From contig OV277871.1 in assembly GCA_922989275.2 (NCBI GenBank), positions 61,525,848 through 61,589,847 on the forward strand: a stretch of 64,000 nt of DNA. Direction: 5' to 3'. Shown here piece after piece: positions 11,224 through 24,037 of this stretch. Origin of the DNA: Gari tellinella (Eukaryota; Mollusca; Bivalvia; Cardiida; Psammobiidae). The translations under genes were made by a program, and so were the position numbers. Under the pieces are notes generated by a model that was not told the origin of the DNA, did not search any database, and saw only the letters and a list, made by a program, of their open reading frames with translations. Position 1 is the stretch's first letter, and each line of letters opens with the position of its first letter.

Positions 11224-12411
11224 TACAGTCAAACCTGTATAAGACAGCCACCTTTGGGGCTTAGTTAAACTGGCTGTTATGTACAGGTGGCTGTCTTATG
11301 CAGGGCTCATCAGAAACCATGAACCATTGCATGCAAGCAAGTCTGTATACTAATAGATAAGTACATGTACAGTGTAAAAACTAATTTTAATTATAACTTT
11401 ACATCACACATATAAATAAAACTAAAACTATGGTCAATAGAAAAACACTTGAAAACTAAAAAGTTAAACTTTCTGGTGATTCTGTGTCTCATGTGTGTTC
11501 ACAGTCTTAGATTCTCCTCCAGCAGTTTTGTTGCTGGTTTATCCCAGTGTTGGGCCTGCCCTCATGTATGTTACTCTGTTGACTCTCATGAGATCTTAAA
11601 ATAAAGCAGTTCATTTGACATTTGTGAAATAGAGAGTGGCACATATTCTTCTGCATCTTCATCACTGTTGTCATTAGGGCTGTGTATCTTGAGTCAGGTG
11701 ACTCGTATGATACGTATTGCGATACTGACATGCGATTCTCGATACGCATCCCGATTTCTTTAATATATAACAAGTCTCAGTTTAAAAGATCAATTTGGAT
11801 TTCCCCCCTTTTTGTTAGCAGAATTGAAGCATGCAAAGACTTGTGACAGATCAGGATCAAATGTCCAATTCATACAAGCAAACAATAGTGCTGTGTAAAA
11901 CATATGTTCAAACTGTTCGACATTGGCCTGCGTTAAAAAAGCATTTACTGGTAATGACCCAGTTTGGTCTCCCTGTCTTGCATTCCCTCGCAGTTACTTA
12001 CCCGAATGGCCTAGTCAAACTATGAAGTGTTTTTTTAGGTCACGCTTTTAATAAAAACCCCATCATTTGTTTCAGGTAAGAATCCTGTACAGTTCGCCAC
12101 TGTTGTTTCGTTTTTCCACGGAGTAGATCTATTACTCCGCGGTTTTCGCATCTAAATGAAACCCGGGGAAATCCTCATTCTAAAATTAGTAACTATCCCA
12201 CAGTAACAAGAATCGGGAGTAAAATCCGGTTCAGTAACGGAAAAAATCAGTGACATGTGATTCAATTATCATACCGCGTTCTACTTAAAAACCTGATTGC
12301 TCTGTTACGATTTCGTTTTAGATATTCTTAGGTAGATTATTTTTATACGCCCATCTTCAGACGCGACGTATTATGTCGCGGTGCTGTCCGTCCGTCCGTC
12401 TGTCTGTCCGC

Positions 12412-12564
12412 GCCACTAAAGTGGGTTAGAGGGCCAGATAACGGTAAACATAACAAAAGAAGACAATAGAGTTCATTCCGTAACAATACACTAAGGGGCC
12501 GTGGCCTGTTATTCGAACAAAAGAAAATAACAAAAGAAAAGGCCCTCTAACCCAATTCGGTGGC
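12412..12564 (+). mobile_element. Insert module M1, copy 1
   Basis: This 153-bp unit has imperfect inverted ends: gccactaaagtgggttagag on the left, and the reverse of ccctctaacccaattcggtggc on the right. It lies inside the CCGT tract (ctgtccgc before, acgtccgtc after). The same unit occurs at 31341, 51469 and 61406 in other element families. Confidence 0.85.
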
Positions 12565-12696
12565 ACGTCCGTCTGTCCGTCCGTTAACTTTTTCATGTCT
12601 GCTCTCTAACTCAAACAAATTTAGTCCAATCCTTTTGAAACTTGGTCAGAACGTGTATGACCATAATATCTCGGTCAAGTTCGATAACCAGCAAGA

Positions 12697-13651
12697 TGAA
12701 TGAATGAATGAATGAAAGACTATATTTAAAGAGGGTAGCCCATTTAGTCTAATGACTAATCCTCCATGAGGCCCTCCATTAAAGTATTACATACATTGAT
12801 TTTCTATAGTTTTAACCCTTATCCTGCTATAATATCGACTCCTTTGAAATTGTCGTTTACAAATTTCGTAACATTCAGATTTCTATGCAATTTTTAATGC
12901 CTGACTAAGCGTCTTATCTGGATCTGAACCGTTTGCATATTGTAATAAAATCGGGATTAGCAGGTATAGGGTTAAATATGTACAGACGAAAGCAGCTCAA
13001 TAGCAGATTAAAGAAACATATGCTTTTAAAATACTAAAATATTATGAACCCTGCATGACGCAGTGAGAGATTTCCACAGCAGAAGAATCATCAAGATATC
13101 CAACACTTAAACAGATATTCCAGGGCAGGCTAGAAACCCCTGAAAACAGCAAAAGCGAAATATATATCTAGATCCAGAATGAAAATTAAATACTCAGTCT
13201 AAATATATTACAAACTGAGTTCCAGTCTATAAATAGAAGTTAAAACGCCGTTTATTGTAGCACAACGGGAACCAGATTAAGCCAAGCATGCGATATATTT
13301 GTACACAATCATGACATCACATAACCGTAGGTATATGACGTCATAATGATGACGCTATCGGAATGTAGAAATATCCCACGGTCGTATGTAGAAATAGTTT
13401 GAAACACAGTAACACATCTGAAAACCGGACACAAACACCAAGGGTTCCCCGACAGGCTGATGCCCAGAGCAGCACGATAGTATTACAGAAAGCTCATATA
13501 AGAGCTCTCTGCAACACCATCATAACCCACAACGAAATAGTTAGTCATTAATTCCCTGTTTCAACCCACAGAGGTGTCCAGATTTCAGACGTGTAACTGT
13601 CATATATCAATATATGTTCGAGCTCAAAATAAGACAAGACGACATACCACT
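12697..13651 (-). mobile_element. Retroelement-like insertion with (CATT)n tail, minus strand
   Basis: On the minus strand the sequence ends in a short cattcattcattcattc tail, preceded by gggctaccctctttaaatata. This resembles 3' ends of non-LTR retrotransposons or their derivatives. It splits the family D core cleanly. No protein motif is visible in the remaining ~950 bp. A small palindromic MITE lies inside. Confidence 0.5.
12812..12975. mobile_element. Palindromic MITE flanked by TTAA-like ends
   Basis: About 164 bp has inverted ends ttaacccttatcctgcta and tagcaggtatagggttaa. No coding capacity is seen. Confidence 0.6.
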
Positions 13652-14419
13652 TTGACCCAAGACATTCAAGAGTTATGCCCCTTTTTCGTCGAAAACGGGC
13701 ATTTTAGTTTGTCCGCTCTCTAACTCAAACAAATTTATTTCAATCCTGTTGAAACTTTATCAGCATGTGTATGACCATAATATCTTGTCAAGTTTGATAA
13801 CCAGCAGGATTGCCCTAGACATTCAAGAGTTATGCCCCTTTTTTCGTCAAAAAACGGGCATATTTTAGTTTGTTCGCTCTCTAACTCAAACAAATATATT
13901 CCAATCCTTTTGAAACTTGGTCAGCATGCGTATGACCATAATGTCTGGGTCAAGTTCAATAACCAGCAAGATTGCCTAAGACATTTAAGAGTTATGCCCC
14001 TTTTTCGTAAAAAACGGGCATTTTTTAGTTTGTCCGCGCCCTTACTCAAACAAATTTATTCCAATCCTTTTGAAACTTAGTCAGCATGTGTATGACCATA
14101 ATGTCTTGGTTATGTTCCATAACAAGCTAGATTGCCGTAGACAGTCAAGAGTTATGCCCCTTTTTTCATCTAAAACGGGCATTTTTTAGTTTGTCCGCTC
14201 TCTAACTCAAACAAATTTATTCCAATCCTTTTGAAATTTGGTCAGCATGTGTATTACCATAATGTCTCAGTTATGTACTATAATCAGCAAGATTGCTTTA
14301 GAAATTCAAGAGTTATGTCCCTTATTTTGTCAAAAACAGGCATTTCTTAGTTTGTCCGCTCTCTAACTCATAGACAGGTGGCGCTCTTATAAAGGTGACC
14401 GTTAGACCAGGTTTTACTG

Positions 14420-14827
14420 TACTGTTATCAAACAAATACTCTATGAAAACAATGCTGATCAGTACACTTCTAATTTGTCCCAGGTGAAAACTTCCCTTTA
14501 GATTTGGTTTATATCATACTAGATCTAGCAATATAAGTTCTAGCATACTCTTTTGTCAAAGTTTTGTGTCTTATATTGCTCTAAATATGCAGAATTTTTA
14601 TATGCACACCTCTAAAGTGGTTGTATATTGGTGTGGCCCTGTCCATCCGTCCATGAATCAGTTAGTTTGTCTGGAGTTTTTCCGAAAAACTATCCAAAGG
14701 ATATTAATGAGACTTCACACAAATGTTAAATGCATAAAGATCTAAAGCTGGGTCTAGTCTGAGGTTCATTCAAATTTCATTACAGAGTTATCTGACCTTG
14801 ATGTACTCAAATATGCTATAAAACTAG
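14420..14827. other. Intron 3 segment with a decayed 5' hairpin/CCGT start
   Basis: Near 14600-14660 the sequence tatgcacacctctaaagtggttgtatattggtgtggccctgtccatccgtcc has the hairpin-then-CCGT layout of these elements, but the body that follows is unrecognised. The rest is featureless. Confidence 0.35.
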
Positions 14828-15269
14828 GGATGTCAACGAATAGTCGAATACCCAAATATCCAAATACTTAATATTCATATGTCCATTGAGATATTCCTTT
14901 CAATATTGACATGCATGTGAATATGAACAAGACCTTTTCATGCATGCAAAAAGGTTCAGCCCAGTGACCTTTACCTTGAACTTAGGTCCCAGCATTAGGT
15001 TTCGAAATCTGCGTTTAGGTTTTGAAAATTGCTTATATCGTAATTCCTATGTCCCTTGAGGTATTACGTTGGTTATAATGTTAGTATTATAAATGGAGCC
15101 TGGCAGCTTGCAAATTTGGAAATCTTAGAATATTTGGTTTGCATGTGTATGTGGACAAGACCTTTCCATGCAGGCAAAAAGGTTGACCTCTGTGACCTTG
15201 AGTGTGCTTTTAAGTTTAAAAATGCACCAATGACGAGCTTTGTTGTCTCTCCGACAACTCTTGTTTAAA
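14828..15269 (+). mobile_element. Family F element, copy 1
   Basis: It starts gggatgtcaacgaatagtcg and ends ttgttgtctctccgacaactcttgttt, where ttgtc...gacaa is a small hairpin before CTCTTGTT. A near-identical copy is at 61624-62034. Internal words include two 'aaaaaggttcagcc' or 'aaaaaggttgacct' blocks, so it may hold two core monomers. Confidence 0.65.
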
Positions 15270-16590
15270 AAAGAAATCTCGTTTCCAGACTATAACTTCA
15301 GTTGTTTTTTACCTATTGTAGCCAAATTTTATATAAATTTTACTTATTATGCTGGAAAGATGCCTAGTGATTTGCATTTTGGTTTAATGAATTTTCCCTT
15401 GACATACTTAGTATTTTATTGCTCAGACTGTTTTTCAGATGATAGCTTTATTTCTGTTAGCTGCATCGAAACCAAGTTTCATAATAAGCTTTCTTATCAT
15501 ACAAGAAAGACACCTCTGGATTTTGGTTTTGGTCGAATGATTTTTATGCCCCCGGCATCTGTAGATGCGGAGGCATATAGTAATTGTCCTGTCAGTCTGT
15601 CATGATAGTTAAGTTGCTAAAATTGGCTTAAATAACCAGACAGATAATTGAAAAACATTAAACTGGCCATTTCTTGTGACATTAACCTGGCCAGTTCTGG
15701 GACATAGGGTTAGGGGTAGGGTTAGCCTCCAGATAATTATATAACATAGTTAAATTTCATTTATGTGGTTAACCACATAAAATTTAACATCATAAAAGAG
15801 ATAAAATAAAGAAAGAAATGACCACTTAAATAAAGATTGTGGGTACGTCCGTCCGTAACAAGGTTAAGTTTTTTTGAATAGGCCATTTCTATGTTAACTA
15901 GATTTTACCGTTTCGTCTAGCATCAACAACCCTTACTCCAATGCTTGGATACTTATACAGTTGTTGCCTTGGACCATTCCCTATCCACCAATATCACGCA
16001 ACCTTGACTTTGACTGTGACCTTGACCTAATTTGGACTTTGAATATTTTGAATGGGCTATTTCTTGGTTAACTAGAATTTACCGTTTCATCTAGCATCAA
16101 CAACGCTTACTTCAATGTTTGGATACTTATACAATGTACAGTTAATGCCTTGGGCCATTCCCTTAGCACTAATATCACCCGACCTTTATTTTGACAGTGA
16201 CCTTGACCTAATTTGATCTTAGAATATTTTGAATGGGCTATTTCTTGGTTAACTAAATTTTACCGTTTCATCAATACTACTTACTGCAATACCTATACTG
16301 TTTATAATTGCCATAGACCATTACCAACTGACCCATATTACCCAAGCTCAATTTGACATTGACCTAATTTATATATTGTCAAGGATGCCATTGGGGGCAT
16401 ATTAAAAGTGCTTATTGAACAAGTCTTGTTTATTGGAGTTTTGCCCCTTTATATACATAGAATTTTAACCAAAAAAACTTGTTTCTGGACAATAACCTAA
16501 GTTCTTTACGAGGTATTATCACCAAATACCATAGTAAGCTTTCTCATCATACAGGTAAGACACCTACTAATTTGAGCTATGGTCTGATGA
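15270..16590 (+). mobile_element. Family G hairpin/CCGT element with flanking repeat
   Basis: From 15541 a hairpin start (atgcccccggcatctgtagatgcggaggcat) is followed by gtcctgtcagtctgtc, module M3 (about 15607-15845) and cgtccgtccgt. Then come three core monomers of ~175-180 bp, each with accgtttcatctagcatcaacaac, cttggatacttatacag and tgaccttgacctaattt. The stretch 15270-15540 is a repeated lead-in also present at 62035-62230. The related segment at 16390-16590 ends where a family A element starts. Confidence 0.7.
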
Positions 16591-17395
16591 TTTTTAGCTC
16601 ACCTGAGCTAGCTCAGGGTGAGCTTTTGCAATCCTTGAATGTCCGGCGTCCGTCGTCCGGCATCAGTCGTCCGTCGTGCGTCGTCCGGCGTCAACAATTT
16701 TAGTGTTTACACTCTAGAGGCCACAATATTTATCCAATCTTTCTCAAACTTGCTCAGATGGTATCTTGCCATAAGAGCTCGGATGAGTTCGATTATGGTT
16801 GAAATCTGACAAATAGGTCATGAGTTATCTACCTTTGAACTGCTGAAAATGCTATATTTAACACAGAGGCCACAGTATTTATCCAATCTTTCTAAAACTT
16901 GTCCAGATTGTATATTACCATAAGAATTCGGAATAGTTTGATTGTGGTTGAAATCGGATAAATAGATCAAGAGTTGTCTACCTTTGAATTGCTGAAAATG
17001 CCATTTTTAACGGTGATTACACTCTAGAGGCCACAGTATGTATCCAATATTTTTAAAACTTGCCCAGATTGTATATAACCATAAGAGTTTGAATGAGTTC
17101 GATTTTGATTGAAATCTGACAAATAGATCAAGAATTATCATTGCATTGCTGAAAATGCCATATTTTACAGCGTTTACACTCTTGCAACTACAGTTTTCAA
17201 TGGATTTCGATTATACTTGTACACAAAGGATGTAGCTATACGTTCTCGAAGGAGTGCAATTATTGTTGAATTGTAATCATTGTGGCAATAGTTACCTGCC
17301 CTTGATATACTTTGAAATGCTAGAAAAAGGCTTCATTTCAGTATTGTTTAGGCCCATTGTTATTTGCCATTGATGTACTCTACTATACTACAGTA

Positions 17396-17935
17396 CCCTT
17401 GCGGAAAAAAAACGCAGCTATTTAAAAACGCAGCTTTTACGCCACTAATGTCAAGCTTTTACGCCACTTGGGCCAGTAGCAAAAACGAGCCTTGCAATGA
17501 AGCGGCGTATTTAACAAAAAGTATGGAAAAGTGGCAGATAAGTGGCGTGTAAGCGACGTATTGTCATGTTGAAAAGACGCCGCTCTACATAAGTGGAAGA
17601 AAAGCCTCGTATTTGTTTTCTTATTGAGATAATTAAATATGCCACTCCAATAAAGTGGCGTTTAAGCGACATATTTGTTGTTATGAAAAGACACCACTCT
17701 ACATAAGTGAAAGAAAAGCCTCGTATTTGTTTTTTTATTGAGATAGTTAAATATGCCACTCCAATAAAGTGGCGTTTAAGCGACATATTTGTTATAAGAA
17801 AAGATGCCACTTTTCAAAAGTGAAATATTTAAGATATGGAGTGGCGTATTTAAGAAATTTGTTTTAATTGTCCTCCAAATATTAAATACGCCACTTTTAC
17901 ACACCTTTGCTGTAGTCACGTATTGACTTTTACCT
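17396..17935. repeat. Left subterminal repeat region of the 11.7-kb transposon
   Basis: Two near-identical ~113-bp units (about 17580-17692 and 17693-17805) carry gaaaagacgccgctctacataagtg-like and ccactccaataaagtggcgtttaagcgacatat words. Open frames on the minus strand here are by-products of the repeat. Confidence 0.75.
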
Positions 17936-18539
17936 CATAGCTAAGACTTCATCACTTATACAGACAGAGCAGACTCAGACTAAGTTAAGCTAATCTGTAG
18001 CAGCTGTTAGTTCAGGGTCTATTCTGTATAATAATCATTTAGACACTTTTTTATGCTACTACCTTCTCAAAAAAAGGTGACCTTTTTACCAAAGCAACTT
18101 GAGAAAGTGTTGTTTTTTCTGTACCTTTTCATAGCAAAAAGTGTATTTATTTGTTTTAAATGTGCATCTTTTTTTCAAATAAGCATATTTTCTTAAAATT
18201 GACCTCATTAAAGTGCACTTTTTGTTTGTAAAAGTGAATCTTTTATTCTTTAAGACTTTAACATGTTACAACAAGTACATTTTTTTAAGTGTATTTTTTT
18301 CTTTTTTAAAAAAAAAAGTTTTTCTTTTAATTTCTATGAGATTGTGTTCATTGGCAAGTGCGACTAACATCCTCGTTCACCTACTTTAGTACTGGTCCTT
18401 AATATTCGAACCCTGACACGGCCAATCATCTTTCAAACATTTGACTCTTTCAAACAGTTGACTCCTTCCATCATAGATGAAATTTGAAGCAGCCAACTTT
18501 GAAATGATTCAAATCATGTAAAAGTAAAACACCAATTTG

Positions 18540-18796
18540 TTTAACCCTTTCCTCCATAGAAGCGACTTTTAGCGTATTTAATTTATTCCTCCGCTGAAGA
18601 AATAAGTTCCAGCTTATACCATCATGAACAATTACCATCACATTTTTTTTTATATAGCCTAGCAGATAGTAGTTTAAATCAGGATGAAAGTAAAGCATAA
18701 TGTGCCTTAAGGCACATTCAGCTTTACTTTCAACCTGCTTTAACTGATCACCTGTATTTAATGTTATAAAGGGGTTATTGGGTAAAGGGTTAAATA
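18540..18796. mobile_element. Palindromic MITE copy, TTAACCC ends
   Basis: The start is taaccctttcctccatagaag and the end is gggtaaagggttaa. The centre is a long palindrome, gaaagtaaagcataatgtgcc then ggcacattcagctttactttc. Between 17936 and 18539 I see only T-rich intron-like sequence. Confidence 0.75.
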
Positions 18797-19129
18797 TATG
18801 TTTTATTATTCAAATGAAAGTTGAAAACATTGTAACAAAAAGAATTTCTCCAATTGTTTAAAAAAAATGTCTGCTAGAGAGGCATGAAAAGTTATTTTCC
18901 CATTGATATGTACAATGATGTTGATAATGTAATTTTTTTTTTTTACAGCAACATTTTTGTGTTTTTACAACAACATTTTTGTGGATTGACAATTGTCATC
19001 ATGGTCAAAATCTGACTGCTCATGGTACAGATTTCGGTGTATGATGTCAGTATGTTTTTTGTCTAAAATGTTGAAGTGGGTGGAAATGCATTTTTTGTCA
19101 TCATGAGCTGCCTTATAAATGTATTTCAC

Positions 19130-20222
19130 CCATTATCCCATAAAACACCTTTTTACTCCTCTAATGTATTCCTCCAGGGAAGAAAATAGTTCCAAGTTTT
19201 TAAGTTATAATTGTGTATTTAGAAAAAAATCTTCATCCTATAGTAAATGATAGCTCAAAGTAGGCTGAAAGTAAAGCAGAATAGGCCTCAATGTGCATTC
19301 TGCTTTACTTTCAATCTGCTTTAAGGAGTAAATTATTTTTAAAACTTTGAGGAACAGGCTATGGGGTAATGGGTTAAGGGTTTGATAGGGGGAAATGTCA
19401 ACCATTGAAATTAATCTAAAAGTTTTTTAGAGAGATATTTGCTGATTTTGTGATGTAAAAATCTTATTAATAACTTAACCCATTACACCATAAATATCCC
19501 TTTTTATGCTTTTAATTTATTCTTCCACTGCAAAACATATTTCCAATTTATAAAGTCATGAATTATAAGAAATATATCTTTGCTCTAGCAGGTGGTAGCT
19601 TACAGTGGGCTGAAAGTAAAGCAGAATGTGCCTGAAAGATGCAATTCTGCTTTACTTTCAACCTGCTTTTAACAGTCACCATTTTTGAAAACCAAAAAAA
19701 CAGGGTAAGGGGTTAAATAACCCTTGCTGGTGGATTAACCCATTTATAACCCATAGCCTGTTTCTAGTTTGGAAGATATGTGACCACTTAAAGCAGGTTT
19801 AAAGTAAAGCAGAATGTGGCTTAAGGGCTATTTTGCTTTACATTCAGCCTTCTTTAACCCATTACCCCTTTTTATGCCTTAAATTTATTCCTCCACTAAA
19901 GAAAATAGTTCAGATTTATTGAGTTATGGTTGTGAACTAGAAGAAAATAAATTCTTTATCCTTGCAGATGATAGCTTAAAGCAGGCTGAAAGTAAAGCAG
20001 AATGTTCCTTACAGTGCATTTTGCTTACTTTCAACCTGCTTTAAGTGGTCACCTGTTTTCAAAACTAGAAATATGGGGTAATTGGTTAAGCTATTAATCT
20101 GTAAGAATATAGACAATATTTCTTGGGGTTTTTACTTGTGTCAGTTTAAATTGGAACTACTTTCTTAAGTAGAGAAATAAATTAAAGGTGTAAAATGGGT
20201 ATTTGTGGGGTAATGGGTTAAA
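19130..20222. mobile_element. Run of three to four palindromic MITE copies
   Basis: Copies lie at about 19130-19376, 19477-19715 and 19735-20092, with a half copy at 20156-20222. Each has ends of the type ttaacccattaccccata or tatggggtaatgggttaa and a central foldback built on gaaagtaaagcagaatg...cattctgctttactttc. The inner half often reads atttattcctccactgaagaaaatagttcc. They are non-coding. Confidence 0.8.
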
Positions 20223-20752
20223 GGTTCTGTTGTCCTTCAGCTCAACAGCATCATTTTATATCATTGTTTTCACACTTTAGTAGAAGTTTGCAGTTTAAGA
20301 AAGATTTTCATTATGTCTAATTATATTCTTAAAAGGTGTAAGAATTAAGAGCTTGAGGGCTTGTACTTACAGGACGTTGAGAGAATTAGGAAAAACTCCA
20401 TCTTTTTCTGTTTTCTACTTAAGTCTAGGATTTTCTGAGATTTAGATATGGTTTTCTTTTTAAGCAGGCTAACAAAGTTTAGGATACCTATAATGTGGAT
20501 GTTTTGTGAATTGTAGGTATTGTGTATTTTGAAACCAGCTTTAAGGCAAGCCAATTGTTTTAACCCATTTTGATTGAAGGGGTTAGCTCCCTTGAAAGGA
20601 ATATGTTGTTGTTTTTTTTTTAATTATTTTACAATAACTATGTACATTTTCTTGTATTTGATTAATATTTTCTTTGTTTTAGATTTTAGAAATGAATATT
20701 GAGAAAAAAAATTAATCTTAAAGAAACTTATATAACCACCCATAATCCTTCA

Positions 20753-20840
20753 GCCAATTCAGCCAATGAGAAAGCTGGATTTATTCAGCTCACACCGTGG
20801 CGGACATTTTGAATTTGAACTTGGCAAGGAAGAAATACAG
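20753..20840 (+). other. Exon-like segment A of a possible nested transcript
   Basis: The segment follows ccttcag and precedes ACAG|gtaaat. The open frame reads PIQPMRKLDLFSSHRGG and leaves in phase 1, which suits the exon-like segment at 22544. It lies inside the 11.7-kb transposon. Support is only splice-like signals and phase agreement. It could be an alternative or decoy exon of the host gene, but that joins it in a frame that stops. Confidence 0.25.
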
Positions 20841-21319
20841 GTAAATATTAAGCCATTTCTGAAGATTCCATCCTGTTTTCCACACATTTAATAATGTTTT
20901 TATTGAAGGCTGTAGTTTAAGAAATATTTATATTATGTTCTTATGCCTAAAAGGTGTTAGAGAAGCTTGTATTTGCAAATTATCTGATTGGACTGACTCA
21001 CTGAGCAATATTTTTTTATTGAATGTGGTTTAAATGGCCGATGTCATTTGCAAGCTATCTTTCTACCATTGTCAGTTTTTGCTATTATTGCTAATTCATC
21101 ATAACATACATACTACCTGGCTGTATCTTTTAAATGTTTGTAGCAATTACTAAAGGTTTCATGTCTTTTAAATAAATTTGAATATGCAAGTTGATAACAG
21201 TTTTGATTTTATCAGCCTTGGGTTTTATCCTATTGTGAGATCTGTACCATATTTTTGATCTTAGAGGTCAGTTTTGTGTCATCCTGCCAGTGATAAAAAC
21301 AACTTGACCTATTGAATCA

Positions 21320-22140
21320 ATTAACTCAATAAACCCATTACCCCATAGCCTGTTCTAATTGAAAACATAAAGCAAGTTTGAAAGTAAAGGAGAATGGACA
21401 CAGTCTGCTTTACTTTCACTTCTAGTAGTAGTTTTAGCCTGCTTTTAACCCAATAGCAAATTATTTTAATTTTTTGAAGAAAGTTGACTGACATAAAGCA
21501 GGTTGAAAGTAAAGCAGTTTTGGTGTCACCCTGACAATGATCAGAACAACTTGACCTATTGAATCAATTAACTTGCTTCATATTTAATGACCATATAACC
21601 CATTACCTCATAGCCTGTTCTTAGTATTGAAGATGGACACTTAAATCAGGTTTGAAAGTAAAGCAGAATGAACACAGTCTGATTTACTTTCACTACTGGT
21701 AGTAGTTGCAGCCTGCCTTAACCCAATAGCAAATTATTTCAATTTTTGAAGATAGTAGACTGAGTTAAAGCAGGTTGAAAGTAAAGCAGTTTTGTGTCAT
21801 CCTGCCAGTGATAAAAACAACTTGACCTATTGAATAATATTTAATGAACCCATTATCCCCATAGCCTGTTTCTTATATTGAAAATTACCACTTTAAGCAG
21901 GTTTGAAAGTAAAGCAGAATGGACACAGTCTGCTTTACTTTCACTACTGACCAGTAGTACTTTCAGCCTGCCTTAACCCAAAAGCAAATTGTTTCACTTT
22001 TTGAAGATAGTAGACAGACTAAAAGCAGGTTCAAAGTAAAGCAGAATGTGATATATTAATAATAAGGTGCATTTTTCTTTTCTTTCAGTCTGCTTTATGC
22101 TACCATCTGCTAGAATATAGAAATGATTTCTTATGATATA
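21320..22140. mobile_element. Run of three palindromic MITE copies
   Basis: Three related units start with aacccattaccccatagcctgttc-like words near 21329, 21597 and 21847. Each has two foldbacks with gaaagtaaagcag and ctgctttactttc. Between units, 'cagttttg(t)gtcatcctgccagtgat' and 'acttgacctattgaatcaatt' recur, so the MITE plus its flank was tandemly duplicated (period about 250-270 bp). Confidence 0.75.
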
Positions 22141-22179
22141 TAGTCATACCTCTGTATAACGGATAAGCTAGGAATTAAA

Positions 22180-22505
22180 GTGTGCAGGTTTTTGGTGCGA
22201 CTCCAACAAATTTGACATATTTTAGTTGGCAATAAATTTTACTAGATCTACCGTCATTTTAACCAATCTCTGGAGTTCAATTGCACAGTCACCGGGTATA
22301 GCGCACCAGCTTCTCACCAATGCTGTTTCCTGTTTGATCCTTGGTCACGGGGCAGTATGTGAGAGGGTTTGAAAAAAATTGTCGTCCTACCGAACACATG
22401 TGCTTTCTCTGGAAACTCCAGTTTCCTCCCACAGAAATGACCAAATATAGCACCATTTGAGCCATCGAGTGCGATTTGTATAAGTTAATGTAGCTAAATG
22501 TTCAT
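22180..22505 (+). repeat. Possible SINE remnant
   Basis: The stretch has cacagtcaccgggtatagcgcacc, ctttctctggaaactccagtttcctcccaca and then gccatcgagtgcgatttg. 'Actcc(a/g)gtttcctcccaca' occurs in conserved central domains of several animal SINEs. No clean ends or tail are visible. Confidence 0.35.
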
Positions 22506-22543
22506 AATAGATGTAAATGAATGTTTTTATTTATTTTTTCCAG

Positions 22544-22652
22544 AAGATAGCTCTTCACACTGGAAGTCTGGTTGTTTTCATGTGTTGACGTTCACGCAAG
22601 AAGAGTTCAAAATGACCAAGCTCCAGTCAAATTTTGCACCACAAATCATTAG
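22544..22652 (+). other. Exon-like segment B of a possible nested transcript
   Basis: It has a strong acceptor (tttattttttccag) and donor (ATTAG|gtaagt). In the frame continued from segment A it reads DSSSHWKSGCFHVLTFTQEE and on to FAPQIIR without a stop, leaving in phase 2. It is not recognised as any domain. Confidence 0.3.
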
Positions 22653-23452
22653 GTAAGTATGAAAAAGAATTGCACAATAATAGACTTTTCTCTTTCTAAT
22701 GGCATTAATTTCTTTGTTAAACGATCTATTTGAAGCTCATGTTTTCGAGTTAAATTACTAGACGCACAACGAAATGTGATTCGACCCTTGGTCGCCATAT
22801 TGAATTTCAACATGTAGAAATACCCCGAGGATACAGACACATCATATTTTGTCATAAATAAATGCTGAAAGAAATCTATACTGATGTTATTTGAATGTAC
22901 ACACCATTAATGAAATATTACAATATATTTCGTTTTTACGGCAGGCACCTGTTGACTGTCAGTTTCATAAAACCATCTCAGACAAGCACTATCTACTATG
23001 TTATTGTTTATTTACAAATTACTATTGAATCGAAGTCACTTACAATTTTTTCAACAAGTACATTAATTTTGAAGAAATAAATTGGTATGATATAGATCTA
23101 TACTGCTATCTCACTTATAAGGATATTTGGTTGATGTAACTTTATGGGATTGGGTGTTATCAAAATAAGAAATGGAAGCTATTTTAGAAAAAACTTAAAC
23201 TGTCAGACTGTTAGACCCCCTTATTTATTTATTATTTATAACCATTCAGAGCTTCAGATATTGAGATATGGTGAGTATTTATTTCTACATTAAACCCTAT
23301 TATGGTGTCACACCATAGGATTTGGTGGTGAAATAATTTCAAATAAGAAACAAAATGTAAAATTTGATCAGTGTTAACAGTCCCTAGCTCTTTAATAATT
23401 GTCTTTCCTAGAGCCCTGATAATATTTTTAACTTCTTCAACTTTCTTTTCAG

Positions 23453-23477
23453 GTTGAATTCAACCCTCTCAACATGA
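23453..23477 (+). other. Exon-like segment C with stop, possible nested transcript
   Basis: It follows ctttcttttcag. In the frame continued from segment B it adds LNSTLST and a TGA stop. In another frame it stays open to about 23530 (VEFNPLNMKCGNWMEAF...). Together A, B and C would give a peptide of about 68 residues from the ATG in A. From 23530 to 24037 I see nothing else. Confidence 0.22.
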
Positions 23478-24037
23478 AATGTGGAAATTGGATGGAGGCA
23501 TTTACAGACCCACACTGCAAACTAAATTTTTAAAAAATCGCATTTTGAAAAATAGAACCCTTATCCTAGTGTGAAAATGAAATTGAGAAATCTTTTGATA
23601 TTTGAACTGTTCAGAACACAAACCAAGTAGTAAGTGCATTATGATATCTGAAAAACAGAACTTTCAGCAATTCGCAAAATACACGGACAGTATTGCATGA
23701 AGAATGAACACTAATCTGTTGAAGAAGAAAATACTGTTGAAGTTTTTAAGATGCAGCTATTTGGAAGTGACCAGCCAAGACAATTATCAGTGAATCACAC
23801 CATCAAGAATCGGTTGAGGTTGGAAGTCATGGTTTACTAGAGCCCAGGCGGGGAATATGGCGCAAGCTTTTCAAAAGTCCAACAGTACAACTACATGTAG
23901 TTGAATGTGAAATATTAAAAAGCAGTGAGCGTAACATAATTAGTCAAAGACTCAACTTTTGACATGTATTCAAAGGAAGAAAAGAAAAATGTTAACCTTT
24001 TTAATATCTTTGCCAGAACTTCAGTGAAACATACTTT

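Larger units (their letters stand above)
12354..14371 (+). mobile_element. Family D hairpin/CCGT element, interrupted
   Basis: The start is tatacgcccatcttcagacg, followed by a ctgtccgtccgtccgtctgtc tract that holds module M1. The core monomers are ~158 bp with caaatttattccaatccttttgaaacttgg, gtatgaccataatatctcggtcaagttc and gagttatgccccttttttcg. The core is split at 12697-13651 by a retroelement-like insert and resumes with tgacccaagacattcaagag. The 3' end is missing. Confidence 0.85.
11226..14419. mobile_element. Possible TIR element flanked by TA, with nested insertions
   Basis: CAGTCAAACCTG after TA on the left and CAGGTTTTACTG before TA on the right are imperfect inverted ends. Both are followed inward by hairpin-forming ggtggc/gccacc tracts. 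Ends of this kind are common in invertebrate TA-inserting elements. The two ends could instead belong to separate copies, because family D fills most of the interval. Confidence 0.4.

Noticed and set aside
15240..15605. 121-codon frame near family G
   Set aside because: A shorter, damaged version recurs at 62009 in the duplicated repeat. There is no domain, and it crosses an element boundary.
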